DNA of 64,000 bases from Nostoc linckia NIES-25 (GTDB taxonomy: Bacteria > Cyanobacteriota > Cyanobacteriia > Cyanobacteriales > Nostocaceae). Below are positions 8,681 through 17,566 of the stretch, one piece after another; within the stretch, counting starts at the first letter, position 1, and every line of letters starts with the position of its first letter. Under the pieces are notes generated by a model, which made no database searches, was not told the origin of the DNA, and was given only the letters and a program-made list of their open reading frames with translations. Where the stretch lies: the NCBI RefSeq assembly GCF_002368035.1, contig NZ_AP018222.1, positions 1,373,630-1,437,629 on the forward strand, given 5' to 3'. A program made the translations under genes and the position numbers.

Positions 8681-10599
8681 CATCTCCCAGCACTCTCAGT
8701 AGTAGAAAGCTCAGATAACTGCGCTAGGGGTAAGTCTTCAACTTCTGGTAACTTTTCTAGAGATAGGGGGGTGGATTGGGTGACACCGGATAAACGTTTT
8801 AAAAGGCTAGGTCTGGGGTCATGCAAAAGGTAGATAATGCGATCGCCAACTTCCCATTCTTGGTTAGCTGGCATTACCTGTAAGCGTTCTTCTCGTTCTA
8901 CCAATAGCGGTATTAATACCCCAGTCCTAATTTTCTCTTGAATGCGATCGTGTTGAGTGGAGAATTCCGACTCATTGAGCGTCGTTGTTCCCAGCTTGAC
9001 TCGCCCATCATTGAGATATTCATTCCAAGTCTTAATGGCTAAATCTGGGATAAAAGCTTGATTAACTTTATTATGGGCTGAGCTACTCGCTTGGGGGTCG
9101 CGGGGAAAAACCGCTAACACACGCGGCGGATTAAACTCCTCAGCTGCTCGTTGAGCCAAAACAAAATTCACCTCACCATTACTGGTCATTGCCAAAAAAG
9201 TACCCATCGAGGCAAGTCCAGCTTCTTCCAAAACAGCCGCATCCAAGGCACTACTAGCAATCACCCGGAGATTTTGGGCCTCGGCTTGCAGAAGACATTG
9301 GGGGTCAGTATCAATCATCACGACATTTTCCCCCCGTTCTTGAAAGAATCGGGCAATCAAAAGACTCAAGGGATTACAACCTACAATTACTGCTCCAGTT
9401 GCATCTTTCGAGGTAATTTGTAGAAACCTAGCAACCCACCCAGCCGTTAGCCCCTGGCAGACGACAGTCATGATAATTGTCAGGAAGACTAGAGCTTTGA
9501 TGGAGTCACCGCCATTAATACCCCGCTGTGTCAGCAAAATCGCAAATAGAGAAGCAACGGAAGCAGAAACAATTCCTCTAGGAGCAACCCAACTCAAAAA
9601 CAATTTCTGTCGCCAGTTTAAGTCACTGTTCCAGGTACAGAACAAAATATTAATTGGGCGAACGACGAACATTAGTACCAAAACAGTGAGTAAACTACCC
9701 CAGCCCAAAGCAAATACACTGGCGATGGATAGGTCAGCTGCTAATAGGATGAACAGTACCGAAACGCTGAGAATTGTCAGCTGACCCTTAAAGCTTCTTA
9801 ACAGACGTTCTTCTGGAACTGAGGAGTTAGCAAACACCGCTCCGGCGACTACTGTCGTCATTACTCCCGATTCACTACGAATCATTTGCGATAAGGTAAA
9901 CAGACTCCAAAGTATCGCCAGCACCACTAAGTTTTTCAGCTCGAATGACAGAAAACTGGCGCGTTTGAAAATCAAACTCATCAGATAACCGCCAGCGCCG
10001 CCAATTGCCGCACCAACACCCAACCGCATCAGTAGACCAACCATCGCATTGATTGGCTGAGCATCGCCGTTCAAAATCGTATCGAGGACAACGAAAGCCA
10101 GGATCGCCCCTACAGGGTCAATTAAAACTCCTTCGCCTTCTAAAAGTGTTGCCACTTGTCGATCTACATTGATTTGTTTGAGCAGGGGGCCAACGACAGT
10201 CGGGCCTGTAACCACGACTATGGAAGCATAGAGAAAAGCTATGTTCCAAGGAAATTCACCCAGCCAGTGAGCAGCCATACTCCCACCAAGCAGTGTGATT
10301 AGGGTTCCAAGAGTGACGAGCAATTGTAGGCTAAGTGAAACTCTGCCTAACTCTCGCAGATCTAAATTCAGTCCACCTTCAAACAAAATAATTGCCGTTG
10401 CTAGGGCGACAATAACTTCCAGCCCAGTACCTAAGAGATGGGGGTGCAACAGCCCTAAACCATCAGAGCCAAACAGAATGCCCAATAGTAATAACAAGAC
10501 AATGCTGGGTACTCGCAGGTATGCAGCCAAGACTTGGGCGCTAATACCCGCTAGTACAGCGATCGCCATCTGGAGAGTGATTTCAAAAGATGCTTCCAT
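8680..10599 (-). CDS. CPA1-type Na+/H+ antiporter with TrkA-N domain
   Basis: The 639-residue protein has about 12 transmembrane helices in residues 1-395, with the CPA1/NhaP pattern (ILFEGGLNLDL, VTGPTVVGPLL, EGEGVLIDPVGAILAFV). A cytosolic RCK/TrkA-N domain follows, starting with a Rossmann loop (VIVGCNPLSLLIARFFQERG) and an acidic strand end (VVMIDTD). A TrkA-C-like tail (DRIIYLL) comes last. It exchanges Na+ or K+ for protons across the membrane, with nucleotide gating likely through the RCK domain. The acidic pair in EGVLIDPVGA is intact. The 3' end touches the G/C repeat shared with the convergent cytochrome b gene. Confidence 0.92.
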   Translation of the reverse strand: MEASFEITLQMAIAVLAGISAQVLAAYLRVPSIVLLLLLGILFGSDGLGLLHPHLLGTGLEVIVALATAIILFEGGLNLDLRELGRVSLSLQLLVTLGTLITLLGGSMAAHWLGEFPWNIAFLYASIVVVTGPTVVGPLLKQINVDRQVATLLEGEGVLIDPVGAILAFVVLDTILNGDAQPINAMVGLLMRLGVGAAIGGAGGYLMSLIFKRASFLSFELKNLVVLAILWSLFTLSQMIRSESGVMTTVVAGAVFANSSVPEERLLRSFKGQLTILSVSVLFILLAADLSIASVFALGWGSLLTVLVLMFVVRPINILFCTWNSDLNWRQKLFLSWVAPRGIVSASVASLFAILLTQRGINGGDSIKALVFLTIIMTVVCQGLTAGWVARFLQITSKDATGAVIVGCNPLSLLIARFFQERGENVVMIDTDPQCLLQAEAQNLRVIASSALDAAVLEEAGLASMGTFLAMTSNGEVNFVLAQRAAEEFNPPRVLAVFPRDPQASSSAHNKVNQAFIPDLAIKTWNEYLNDGRVKLGTTTLNESEFSTQHDRIQEKIRTGVLIPLLVEREERLQVMPANQEWEVGDRIIYLLHDPRPSLLKRLSGVTQSTPLSLEKLPEVEDLPLAQLSELSTTESAGR

Positions 10600-10926
10600 G
10601 TTGTAGATTTTGAGCCATTTATTTCAAAATCTTTTGTAAAAAAACTGTAGGTATTAACTCTACAGGGTACAACATCATACCCTTTCTCCTTTGGGGAATT
10701 TTGCGTTTTTTCTATTTAGGCATCCACTAGAATTGGCTGCTCTGAACGTTGAGCCACTCTGCCCAAAGCCGGACAAGCGCCTACGGGCTTTTTTTTGTGT
10801 ATCCATATCTGTGTATCCTTTTCAAACTTTCGCCTCCACCCAGTTTAGCCGCCACCAACTTTTTTTGCCAAAACCTATTGACATCCTTGAGAAAATTCGT
10901 TAATTTATAAAAGGTCTGAGTCCGAT
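10600..10926. other. 327-bp gap upstream of the antiporter and tRNA-Glu
   Basis: This should contain the minus-strand antiporter promoter and the plus-strand tRNA promoter. A weak hairpin AAAGCC...GGGCTTT followed by a T8 run lies near 10,763-10,796 and could terminate plus-strand transcription. A 70-codon open frame here has no ribosome site and no coding character, so I do not call it. Confidence 0.5.
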
Positions 10927-10999
10927 GCCCCCATCGTCTAGAGGCCTAGGACACCTCCCTTTCACGGAGGTAACGGGGATTCGAATTCCCCTGGGGGTA
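10927..10999 (+). tRNA. tRNA-Glu(TTC)
   Basis: The 73-nt sequence has acceptor arm GCCCCCA/TGGGGGT (one G-U), anticodon stem CCTCC/GGAGG enclosing CTTTCAC with anticodon TTC, and a T arm with loop TTCGAAT (GGGGA/TCCCC). The discriminator is A and CCA is not encoded. In cyanobacteria tRNA-Glu also feeds tetrapyrrole synthesis through glutamyl-tRNA reductase. Confidence 0.96.
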
Positions 11000-11091
11000 C
11001 TAAAAAAGCGAAAATCAAAGATGCTTTTGAAGAGAAATTTTTAGTAATAACTATCACTCAGAATTAACTCTGAATGATAGATTACTGAAAT

Positions 11092-11694
11092 TCAACTTTT
11101 TTGAATGGCTAGTTCTTCTACACGTTGGTAGATAGCCATAAGATTTAACCGCAAATCTTTACTCAGGCGGTTTTCAATAATTGACACTGGCATAGTGAGC
11201 TTAGGCCAAACTTGAATTGTGTAGCAGAGATTGGTTCCTATATGCTCGCCAAGGGAATAAGGCTCTAAGCACCACCTACCAGAGAAGCCTTTAAAATCTC
11301 CTTCTACCATGCGGAAATTAATTTCTTTAGGAAAGTATTCTTCCAGGTCTAAAACCACCCGCGCACAAAAGTTGAAATTTAAAAAACGCTGGGAGCCTAC
11401 CTGTTCGAGTCGAATACCGCCGTCAGGATGCTCGATAAGACGGCTTTTGGCAAGGTTGGGAATGAAGTCAGCCAAAGCTTCATAATCAGTCAGAACCTTC
11501 CAAATTTGTTCCACTGGTTGGGGAATTTGAACTTTAGCACTGATTTGTCGTTGCCGCTGTGCTAGTTTGTCAATTTGAACTTCAACTTTAGCCAATAAAG
11601 CAAGTGCATCAGCAGACAAATCAGCTTCTAAGTTAGTGTCATCAGTGGAAGACTGAAAATCGAGGTTTTCTGTTGTGTTGTATTCTTGAGTCAC
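11092..11694 (-). CDS. SRPBCC (cyclase/dehydrase, COQ10-type) family protein
   Basis: The 200-residue protein has an acidic, low-complexity start (residues 1-40), then a START/SRPBCC ligand-binding fold. Typical landmarks are QIPQPVEQIWKVLTDYEALADFIP, RFLNFNFCARVVLDLEE and a closing amphipathic helix. These proteins bind hydrophobic ligands in a deep cavity. The ligand is unknown; cyanobacterial members have been linked to lipid or pigment handling. It starts 8 nt after the sensor kinase gene ends on the same strand, so the two are probably co-transcribed. Confidence 0.85.
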   Translation of the reverse strand: MTQEYNTTENLDFQSSTDDTNLEADLSADALALLAKVEVQIDKLAQRQRQISAKVQIPQPVEQIWKVLTDYEALADFIPNLAKSRLIEHPDGGIRLEQVGSQRFLNFNFCARVVLDLEEYFPKEINFRMVEGDFKGFSGRWCLEPYSLGEHIGTNLCYTIQVWPKLTMPVSIIENRLSKDLRLNLMAIYQRVEELAIQKS

Positions 11695-11702
11695 TTTGCG
11701 AA

Positions 11703-13766
11703 TTATGGTTTGCTTTCGTCAGAAAATTGCGGCAGAGTCAGGGTGAAGCAAATTTCGCTCTGTTGAGAATCCGGTATTGATAGACTTTCAACTGCGATCG
11801 CTCCATTGAGATGCTGCACTAAAGACTTGACTAAAGCAAGTCCCAAGCCTGTTCCTGGAGTCCAGCGCCCTTTTCCGCGACGGAACTTGTCAAAGATGTA
11901 GGTCGCTTCTTCTTCAGAGATGGCACGTCCGATGTTCCTCACCTTCATGATAACTCGATCTATTTGTTCATCGACTTGATGAAAGGCGTGTAGGTGAACT
12001 ATAGTATCATGCTCTGAGTATTTACATGCATTGGTGAGCAATTCTTGGAGAATGCGGTCAAAACTTTCTAGTTCGGTTTGCAGTCTTAGCGACTCTTGTG
12101 GTAAATCTAAGGAAATGTTTAATCCCTTCTCGGCAAGTTTTTTCTCAAAAGATGCCGCTATATGCTCAATTCTGCTATTTAAATCTATAGTTTCTAATTG
12201 CGGAGCTTCGTGAGGGGACTCTAGCTTCTGGAGTGTCAACAAGTCATTAATTAAGTTAATTTCTTTTGTACATTCCTGTTCTAGGATATCCAGATATCTC
12301 ACCTGACGCTCTGGTGTTATTCCTGGGAAACGTAAGTTGCGAATTGACAACAGCATATTTGTCAGAGGGTAGCGTAGGCGATCGCTCATATTACTCAAAA
12401 ATTCATCTTTGAGTTCGTTAAGCTGCCGCAACTGCTCAACATATTGCCGGGTTCTTTCATGCAACTTTGCTTGAAGTTCCAGACTGCTCTGTAGTTTTGC
12501 TGTTCGCTCATCCACCAAAGTTTGCACTTGACGCAAAGTCTGTGACTGGATGATAGCATTACTCACTTGAGCGCAAACCATTTCCACAAGGTTTAATTCT
12601 GCTGGCTGCCAACTGCGAGTAAAAGATTGCTGTAATACCAAAAATCCCAAGATTTTACCTTGACTTTCTAGTGGCATTAACAGTACCGCAGGGAATTCCT
12701 CTAGTGCAAATAACGGAACACCACAGGAAATATCGTTTTGGGCGGTATAATCATCGAAAATTACTGGTTTTCCAGAATCTATGAAGGCACGCTGGCATAA
12801 ACCACACTCGGAAAGCGAAAAAGACTGATTTAAGATTTCTGGTTTACTGGTGCGGGAATTTTGTGTTGCCTTTGCCCATTCACCAACTACCGTAGCTTTA
12901 GCTTTGGGAATTTGTTTCTTGGCTTGAGTCCTAAATAGCGGATCTGTATATTTCAACAAAATCAGCAAACCCCGATCTGCCTGTAGAGATTCAGCAGTAG
13001 AGGCAATAACTACTTGGAACATTTGATTAAGTTCCAAGTTACTGCGACTTAATATAGTTAATTGCTTGATCAAGTTTTGATGCTGGTTGCTTTTTTGCAA
13101 ATCCTGTTGTTGACTAGCAATTAGCTGTGCTTGTGCAGATCTAGAAAAAGCAATGGCGCAAGATGACTCTACTTCTTTGAGCAGTTGTTTTTCTGATTCG
13201 CTCCAATCATATGGTTGGAATTTAATCAGACAAATCACTCCATTGTTATTGCCACCAAACCGGGTAGGAATTGCCAAAACTGCTTTTATCGGTAGTGGCA
13301 GATATTGACACCCAATTACCAGACTGTTCTGAATGATGGAAATATCTTCAATAGTCAATGGTTCAGCAGCACATTGCAGCACTGGGGAGTGCATCAGCAA
13401 CTGTTCCATCGAAAATATCTCTTCTGGGTGTGGTAGCCCTAAATAATCATCAGCACACCAATTAGTAGCAGTTGGTTCGTCGGAGATGTCGCCTGTTACT
13501 GAAACCAAGCAACAGCAATCTACTTGAAAAGTAACTCCTAGCAATCGGGCAATATCTTGCAGCATCAATGCCGTTGCCGAGCTATTAGCAATGATTTGGT
13601 TGATTTTGTGTACCAACTGGCGGGCTGGTTCTTCCTGATGCTGCATCAGCTTCGCTTGGTAAGGTTGTAGTCGATCGACATCATTTAAGTAATGTGGCGG
13701 CGACGATAAAGGCTTTTTCATTCTTGGCACGCCCTTGGATAATAAATCCGCTGTTTTTGCACCCAA
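11703..13766 (-). CDS. double-GAF sensor histidine kinase lacking the phospho-acceptor His
   Basis: The 687-residue soluble protein has a GAF domain at about 45-215, a second GAF at 240-410 with a CGLC motif (321-324), a coiled-coil linker (410-450), a HisKA-like helix pair (450-515) and an HATPase domain (525-680). N-box LLTNACKYS (Asn579) and G-box GTGLGLAL (638-645) are intact. The H-box, normally SHELRTPL, reads SDRLRYPL at 461-468, so the phosphorylatable His at 462 is Asp. Autophosphorylation in the usual way is not possible. It may bind ATP as a pseudokinase, dimerise with another kinase, or be phosphorylated elsewhere. A second start at Met16 is possible. The SRPBCC gene lies 8 nt downstream. 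Confidence 0.9.
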   Translation of the reverse strand: MGAKTADLLSKGVPRMKKPLSSPPHYLNDVDRLQPYQAKLMQHQEEPARQLVHKINQIIANSSATALMLQDIARLLGVTFQVDCCCLVSVTGDISDEPTATNWCADDYLGLPHPEEIFSMEQLLMHSPVLQCAAEPLTIEDISIIQNSLVIGCQYLPLPIKAVLAIPTRFGGNNNGVICLIKFQPYDWSESEKQLLKEVESSCAIAFSRSAQAQLIASQQQDLQKSNQHQNLIKQLTILSRSNLELNQMFQVVIASTAESLQADRGLLILLKYTDPLFRTQAKKQIPKAKATVVGEWAKATQNSRTSKPEILNQSFSLSECGLCQRAFIDSGKPVIFDDYTAQNDISCGVPLFALEEFPAVLLMPLESQGKILGFLVLQQSFTRSWQPAELNLVEMVCAQVSNAIIQSQTLRQVQTLVDERTAKLQSSLELQAKLHERTRQYVEQLRQLNELKDEFLSNMSDRLRYPLTNMLLSIRNLRFPGITPERQVRYLDILEQECTKEINLINDLLTLQKLESPHEAPQLETIDLNSRIEHIAASFEKKLAEKGLNISLDLPQESLRLQTELESFDRILQELLTNACKYSEHDTIVHLHAFHQVDEQIDRVIMKVRNIGRAISEEEATYIFDKFRRGKGRWTPGTGLGLALVKSLVQHLNGAIAVESLSIPDSQQSEICFTLTLPQFSDESKP

Positions 13767-14595
13767 CCTTTTGGCATATTGTTCACCGTTAGTTGTGTTG
13801 CTCCACCCTGATAATTCACAAATTTTGTATGAATACTTTCTCTCACCTGTTATAGCCCTTTTCTATGGCAGATGGCCAAGTTTCCAAATATATTAAGCAA
13901 ATTGCTACATGGATACTTAGATAGTTAAAATATGCTAAAATCCCTTAGCCAGATTATTTTTGCTTTCTTTATATTGATATGATTAACTAACTTTGACTTA
14001 GAATATCCTGTCTGTAAGTATACATAAACCGTAATTTCTCTGGAATCAAACCCCTACCATCGGTAGTTTTACCCGTAAGATTACTTAATATAATTTCAGT
14101 TATTTGTAAAAGTTATTTAACTATTAGTATATTTACAAGCTGTCCTTGACTCTGTGTTAGTGTCAAAAGGATATACAAAAGCTAAAGCTATAAAAATAGA
14201 TATATAAACGATCCTAAAGCTCTTATGCGGAATCAGGCAAAGTGGAATTTAGACGCAAAGTGCTTTCTATAAGATGGGATCTTTAATGGTAACTTTTGAC
14301 AACACGTAGGGGCGATCGCTAGACTTCGTTTTTTCAGAGCGATCGCCCAAGTTTTCAGTAAACTCTCAGTGTATATCAGGCAGTGTAGCCTTTGGTTTTG
14401 GTAATTGGAAAGAAATTATTAAACATTGGCAGTTATCCATTACCAATTTCACAATTATAACTATAAATAAAGATAAATAAATAAACTATAAGCTTTAACA
14501 ATGTATTGAACCACCAGAGAAAATAGAGCTAAATTTTGAATGCAGCCCGATTATTTTAATTAAAAAAACCGAGCTGCATTGGTCTGGATATAAGC
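13767..14595. other. 829-bp non-coding gap with HIP1-containing hairpin
   Basis: No gene is seen. An 11-bp perfect inverted repeat built on two HIP1 sites (GGGCGATCGCT at 14,310-14,320 and AGCGATCGCCC at 14,338-14,348) could form a hairpin. Near the right end, AATGCAGC...GCTGCATT (about 14,538-14,580) forms a second inverted repeat with an A/T-rich loop just past the stop of the RHH gene and may end its transcript. The remainder is AT-rich and should include the sensor-kinase promoter. Confidence 0.55.
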
Positions 14596-14931
14596 CTATC
14601 CAGCCAAACTTTCGACGCTCAGAGGAACCATATCGCCATTTCTCGTCAGTCCTAACAACATCGGCTGTTGGGGTTGGATGAGCTGACCTGTGAGGACACA
14701 ACGTTCTTCTTGCTGGGCTGTGGCCGCTATGCTAGCTCGGATATCGGATCGGGAAAATCGCGGCTTCCACTCACCTGATTTTTGCTGGACATAGTTCCAA
14801 AGAATATCTCGGATCAGAGCTTGATATCCCTGATTGCCAGCGATTTCTTTGAGTTTATCTTTGAGTTCACGTTCTAGGCGGATGCTGGTAACTTCCATAT
14901 CGGTGGTTGGGGTGCGAGCGATTGTATGCAT
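14596..14931 (-). CDS. ribbon-helix-helix (CopG-like) regulator
   Basis: The 111-residue protein starts with about 12 variable residues. The segment VTSIRLERELKDKLKEIAGN then fits a ribbon-helix-helix DNA-binding fold, with YQALIRDILWNYV as the second helix. The C-terminal half (LTGQLIQPQQPMLLGLTRNG) is not part of the RHH fold and may bind a ligand or partner. RHH proteins bind operators as dimers, often as antitoxins or autoregulators. No toxin-like gene is adjacent, and the neighbour on the right is the attenuator/HNH remnant on the opposite strand, so a stand-alone regulator is more likely. The stretch upstream of the start is short and AT-rich. Confidence 0.8.
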   Translation of the reverse strand: MHTIARTPTTDMEVTSIRLERELKDKLKEIAGNQGYQALIRDILWNYVQQKSGEWKPRFSRSDIRASIAATAQQEERCVLTGQLIQPQQPMLLGLTRNGDMVPLSVESLAG

Positions 14932-15211
14932 GACTTTTTCTCCTTAAAGGTATAGACAGGATAGTAATACAAGTGTAGTATGTTTAAAGGAATGTTCAAT
15001 AGGTGAAATTTTCTGTGAAATCCATTAACCCCATCTCTACTTCCTTATGCGCTACCAATTGCCGAGCCGATTGGGAATCAGCTGCTGTGGGAGTGGAGTA
15101 TTTATTTATGGGCGGTAGTAGCCGAAATCATGGGCAAATCACAGAGGGTAATCATGAGTTTAGATATCTGAGCATTAGTTGGCCGATCGCAAAACCACAA
15201 CTAGATAAAGA

Positions 15212-15316
15212 AAGCGGGGGGTACAGGCGAAGGAATTCTGTACCGATATAAGACCAGAAAAATTTTCGGTCAATTTCCAACCCCCGCTTCAGGCAAACAA
15301 GAAGCGGGGGTTTTTT
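15212..15316 (+). promoter_or_regulatory. attenuator-like leader with terminator and competing antiterminator
   Basis: A strong intrinsic terminator is formed by AACCCCCGCTTC (15,279-15,290) and GAAGCGGGGGTT (15,301-15,312), a perfect 12-bp stem with a 10-nt loop and a T-run to 15,316. An earlier copy of AAGCGGGGG at 15,212-15,220 can pair with the same CCCCCGCTT, which would block the terminator. A small hairpin GGTACAG/CTGTACC (15,220-15,244) lies between. The ribosome site TAAGGAG and a GTG start of the HNH remnant follow directly. The 270 bp upstream (14,940-15,211) hold no convincing gene and could be the sensing part of a leader RNA. No known riboswitch was recognised. Confidence 0.6.
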
Positions 15317-15331
15317 GTAAGGAGTGAAGCT

Positions 15332-15632
15332 GTGACGACTGCAAGGCAAGTGTTAGAGCAATCCGTAGTGATGTTTTATCAGAATTATTTACCACTATGT
15401 CGGATCAATATCAAGCGGGCGATTGTTTTATTGGTAACAAAAGAGACTCAGGCACTGGGTTTTACCACGGGAAGTGAATGCCTGATTCACTCACTCCATC
15501 TGGGAGCGGATGTGGAAAGTTCCAGCAGCTAATTGGCAAAAAGCGTTACCACAAGGGGATTGCATTTACCAAGATTGCGGTGGCAGCATACATCTAACCC
15601 TAGATTATCTGATACCGCGATATACAGGCTGA
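15332..15632 (+). pseudogene. decayed HNH endonuclease
   Basis: The first frame (GTG 15,332, with AAGGAG 8 nt upstream) encodes 66 residues. Its YQNYLPLCRINIKRAIVLLV matches the N-terminal segment of cyanobacterial HNH proteins, which usually read QNYxPLxxxxxKRAIVLL. It ends early at 15,530. In another frame from about 15,510 the downstream part continues as RMWKVPAANWQKALPQGDCI, then HLTLDYLIPRYTG and TGA. The last segment corresponds to the family's LTLDHVIPRSRGG with the key His changed to Tyr. The rest of the HNH domain (normally ending N...C..CN..K) is missing. Deletion, frameshift and active-site loss make this a pseudogene. Confidence 0.8.
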
Positions 15633-15682
15633 ATTTTGGATAGACGTGCAAGCAAACCTGGAATAACAGGAGAGCATAAGGA

Positions 15683-16072
15683 ATGCTGAAATTAACTTAC
15701 ACTGAAAACAGCTTTTATTTAGAATTTCTCACTCAGTCGCTAGAAGAATGGGTAGCGCAACGAGTGATTTTGGCACTGCGAGTCGGCCAAACTCTGAGCG
15801 TTGAACCCAGTACAGCTTCCTTTTTGCTTCCTGTTGATTTACGGGGAGTAGAAGTGTTGAAGGCTGAGGTGAAAAGAGATGACAGAGAAATTATTGCTTT
15901 GTCTGTCTGCGATTCCGAATATGTGGAAGTCACCTTGCGGGGTTCTTGGCTATCAGATGCGTCTGAGGACGCTGCGGGTGTGTTTATTACCACAATGAGC
16001 GATCGCGCTGAGTTCTTTTTGCACAAACTTTGGCAGGAAGCTCAAGCTTGTACTTCTGTGATGAGTGAATAA
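15683..16072 (+). CDS. conserved-looking hypothetical protein, 129 aa
   Basis: A good ribosome site (AGGAG plus AAGG) precedes the ATG, and base composition is coding-like, with a HIP1 core in frame. The protein is soluble, acidic and mixed alpha/beta: YTENSFYLEFL, then AQRVILALRVGQTLSVEP, a DLRGVEVL/VKRDDREIIALSV strand region, and a helical end (AEFFLHKLWQEAQA). I do not recognise the family. It lies 50 bp after the HNH remnant on the same strand and could share the attenuator-controlled transcript. A terminator follows immediately. Confidence 0.7.
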   Translation: MLKLTYTENSFYLEFLTQSLEEWVAQRVILALRVGQTLSVEPSTASFLLPVDLRGVEVLKAEVKRDDREIIALSVCDSEYVEVTLRGSWLSDASEDAAGVFITTMSDRAEFFLHKLWQEAQACTSVMSE

Positions 16073-16078
16073 ACGAAT

Positions 16079-16113
16079 CAAAGGGTGAGTTAAATTTCTT
16101 GCCCTTTGTTGTT
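16079..16113 (+). terminator. intrinsic terminator after the 129-aa gene
   Basis: CAAAGGG (16,079-16,085) pairs with CCCTTTG (16,102-16,108) and is followed by TTGTTTT, 7 nt after the stop codon of the hypothetical gene. The stem is short but correctly placed. The rest of the gap to 16,406 is AT-rich with a short tandem AATAGGCAATAGGC and no gene. Confidence 0.65.
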
Positions 16114-16406
16114 TTATAGCAGGCAAGAGGCAATAACCAATAGGCAATAGGCTTGAAAATCTTTTTGTGTTTGGGTTTTATGCTATGTTGATGTCCTAAT
16201 CTACGTGGCAGCTGCTATATTTCTCAAAGTTTGCGAATTGCCACAACAAACTGGTCAGCTTGGTGTTTAAGCAATAAAAATTTATTTTCTCTACTCTTTA
16301 TTTTCAAGGCAGAGTCAAATAAAAATTAAAAAAAACTATTGATATGTGGTTTTGATTCAATTTCTTGTATGTTGATTGTGTTTAATAATTCACAAACAAA
16401 AAAATT

Positions 16407-17261
16407 ATGGATTTTAAGCAGATTGGTGAGGTTGCTAGTTCACTCTTAACTCTGTTTGGACTGAAAATTTTAGGTGCGATCGCTCTGTGGCTGATTGCTC
16501 AACGCTTGATTGATTTTGGATTAAAGCTACTGCGACGTGCTTTCCGAAGCCAACAAGTCGATCCGACACTGATTAACTATCTTCTGAATATCATTGGGGT
16601 GACGCTGAGAGTTGTTCTAATTGTGGCAATTCTTGGCTTTTTCGGCATTGAAACAACTTCTTTTGCCGCATTGCTAGCAGCCGCTGGTGTGGCCATTGGC
16701 GCAGCATGGGGTGGATTACTGGCGAACTTTGCAGCAGGCGCATTTTTAATCGTTTTTCGACCCTTCAAAGTTGGTGATTTCATTACAGCTGCGGGTGTCA
16801 CAGGCACCGTTACAGAAATTGGACTGTTCACTAGCAATATCAATACACCCGATAACGTGTTAACGATTGTCGCAAATAACAAGATATTTGCTGATAATAT
16901 TCAGAATTATTCTGCCAATCCTTACCGTCGGGTCGATCTGGTGGCTCAAATCCATCATAATGTGAAGCATAACGAAGCGATCGCACTTTTGAAAGCCAAA
17001 ATTAGTCAAATTCCGAATGTTCTCCAAAATCCAGCACCGGACATAGAAATTCTGGATTTTAATTTTGCAGGCCCTGTACTAGCAGTACGTCCTTATTGCA
17101 ATAATGACCACTACTGGCAGGTTTACTTCGACACGAATAAAACTATACGTGAAACCTTCGGTGAAGCTGGGTATCCAATTCCCGAATACCGTTATGCAAT
17201 TAGCGCTTCATCTGGGAATGAGATTAGTAATGTTATCCCACCACTATCGGAAATAACTTGA
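16407..17261 (+). CDS. MscS-family mechanosensitive channel
   Basis: This 284-residue small-conductance channel opens on membrane tension and releases solutes at osmotic downshock. Three N-terminal membrane helices (about 14-35, 55-80, 83-110) include the glycine/alanine-rich pore helix (AAAGVAIGAAWGGLLANFAAG). The beta domain motif FRPFKVGDFI follows, with TGTVTEIGLF, and a C-terminal alpha/beta domain ends YPIPEYRYAIS. Length matches E. coli MscS (286). The ATG was chosen as the first in frame. No neighbour suggests a special role. Confidence 0.95.
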   Translation: MDFKQIGEVASSLLTLFGLKILGAIALWLIAQRLIDFGLKLLRRAFRSQQVDPTLINYLLNIIGVTLRVVLIVAILGFFGIETTSFAALLAAAGVAIGAAWGGLLANFAAGAFLIVFRPFKVGDFITAAGVTGTVTEIGLFTSNINTPDNVLTIVANNKIFADNIQNYSANPYRRVDLVAQIHHNVKHNEAIALLKAKISQIPNVLQNPAPDIEILDFNFAGPVLAVRPYCNNDHYWQVYFDTNKTIRETFGEAGYPIPEYRYAISASSGNEISNVIPPLSEIT

Positions 17262-17421
17262 GAATTCAGAATTCAGGAGTCAGGATTCGTGAATTCAAAG
17301 AGGGTTTATAGTTGAATACAGTTTAGTTAAGCCTAAAAGTATTCATCTACAGACGCCATGAATCACCTCTGCAAGACTTTGGTTGTGTGATTCGCTTTTG
17401 TGGAAATGTAATGTCAAAATT

Positions 17422-17458
17422 AAAAAGTAGTTAGGGGAAATGCCTTAGCTACTTTTTT
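17422..17458 (+). terminator. intrinsic terminator downstream of the MscS-type gene
   Basis: AAAAAGTAG (17,422-17,430) pairs perfectly with CTACTTTTT (17,449-17,457) around an 18-nt loop, with T6 at the stem's 3' side. It lies 160 nt after the channel gene and before the ABC genes. Degenerate GAATTCAGAATTCAGGAGTC repeats lie at 17,262-17,300. Confidence 0.7.
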
Positions 17459-17566
17459 ATATCGTAAATTTTCGGAAAAACCAGTTTCAATTTCCGAAAC
17501 CAGCCTGACAAATGGTGTAGAAAAAGGTTAGCTTAACTGTTAATCACAAGCGGCACCCCAGCAGCG

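Noticed and set aside
10691..10903. 70-codon plus-strand open frame before tRNA-Glu
   Set aside because: No ribosome site, rare-residue composition and an internal T-rich hairpin; more likely non-coding.
13767..14595. Non-coding RNA in the HIP1 hairpin region
   Set aside because: HIP1 sites are palindromic and abundant, so pairs form hairpins by chance; no promoter-terminator arrangement was evident.
14596..14931. RHH gene as antitoxin of a toxin-antitoxin pair
   Set aside because: No small toxin-like gene is adjacent on the same strand; the C-terminal half is not antitoxin-like.
15003..15251. 82-codon frame starting with GTG upstream of the HNH remnant
   Set aside because: No ribosome site or recognisable motif, and it overlaps the attenuator arm; better explained as leader RNA.
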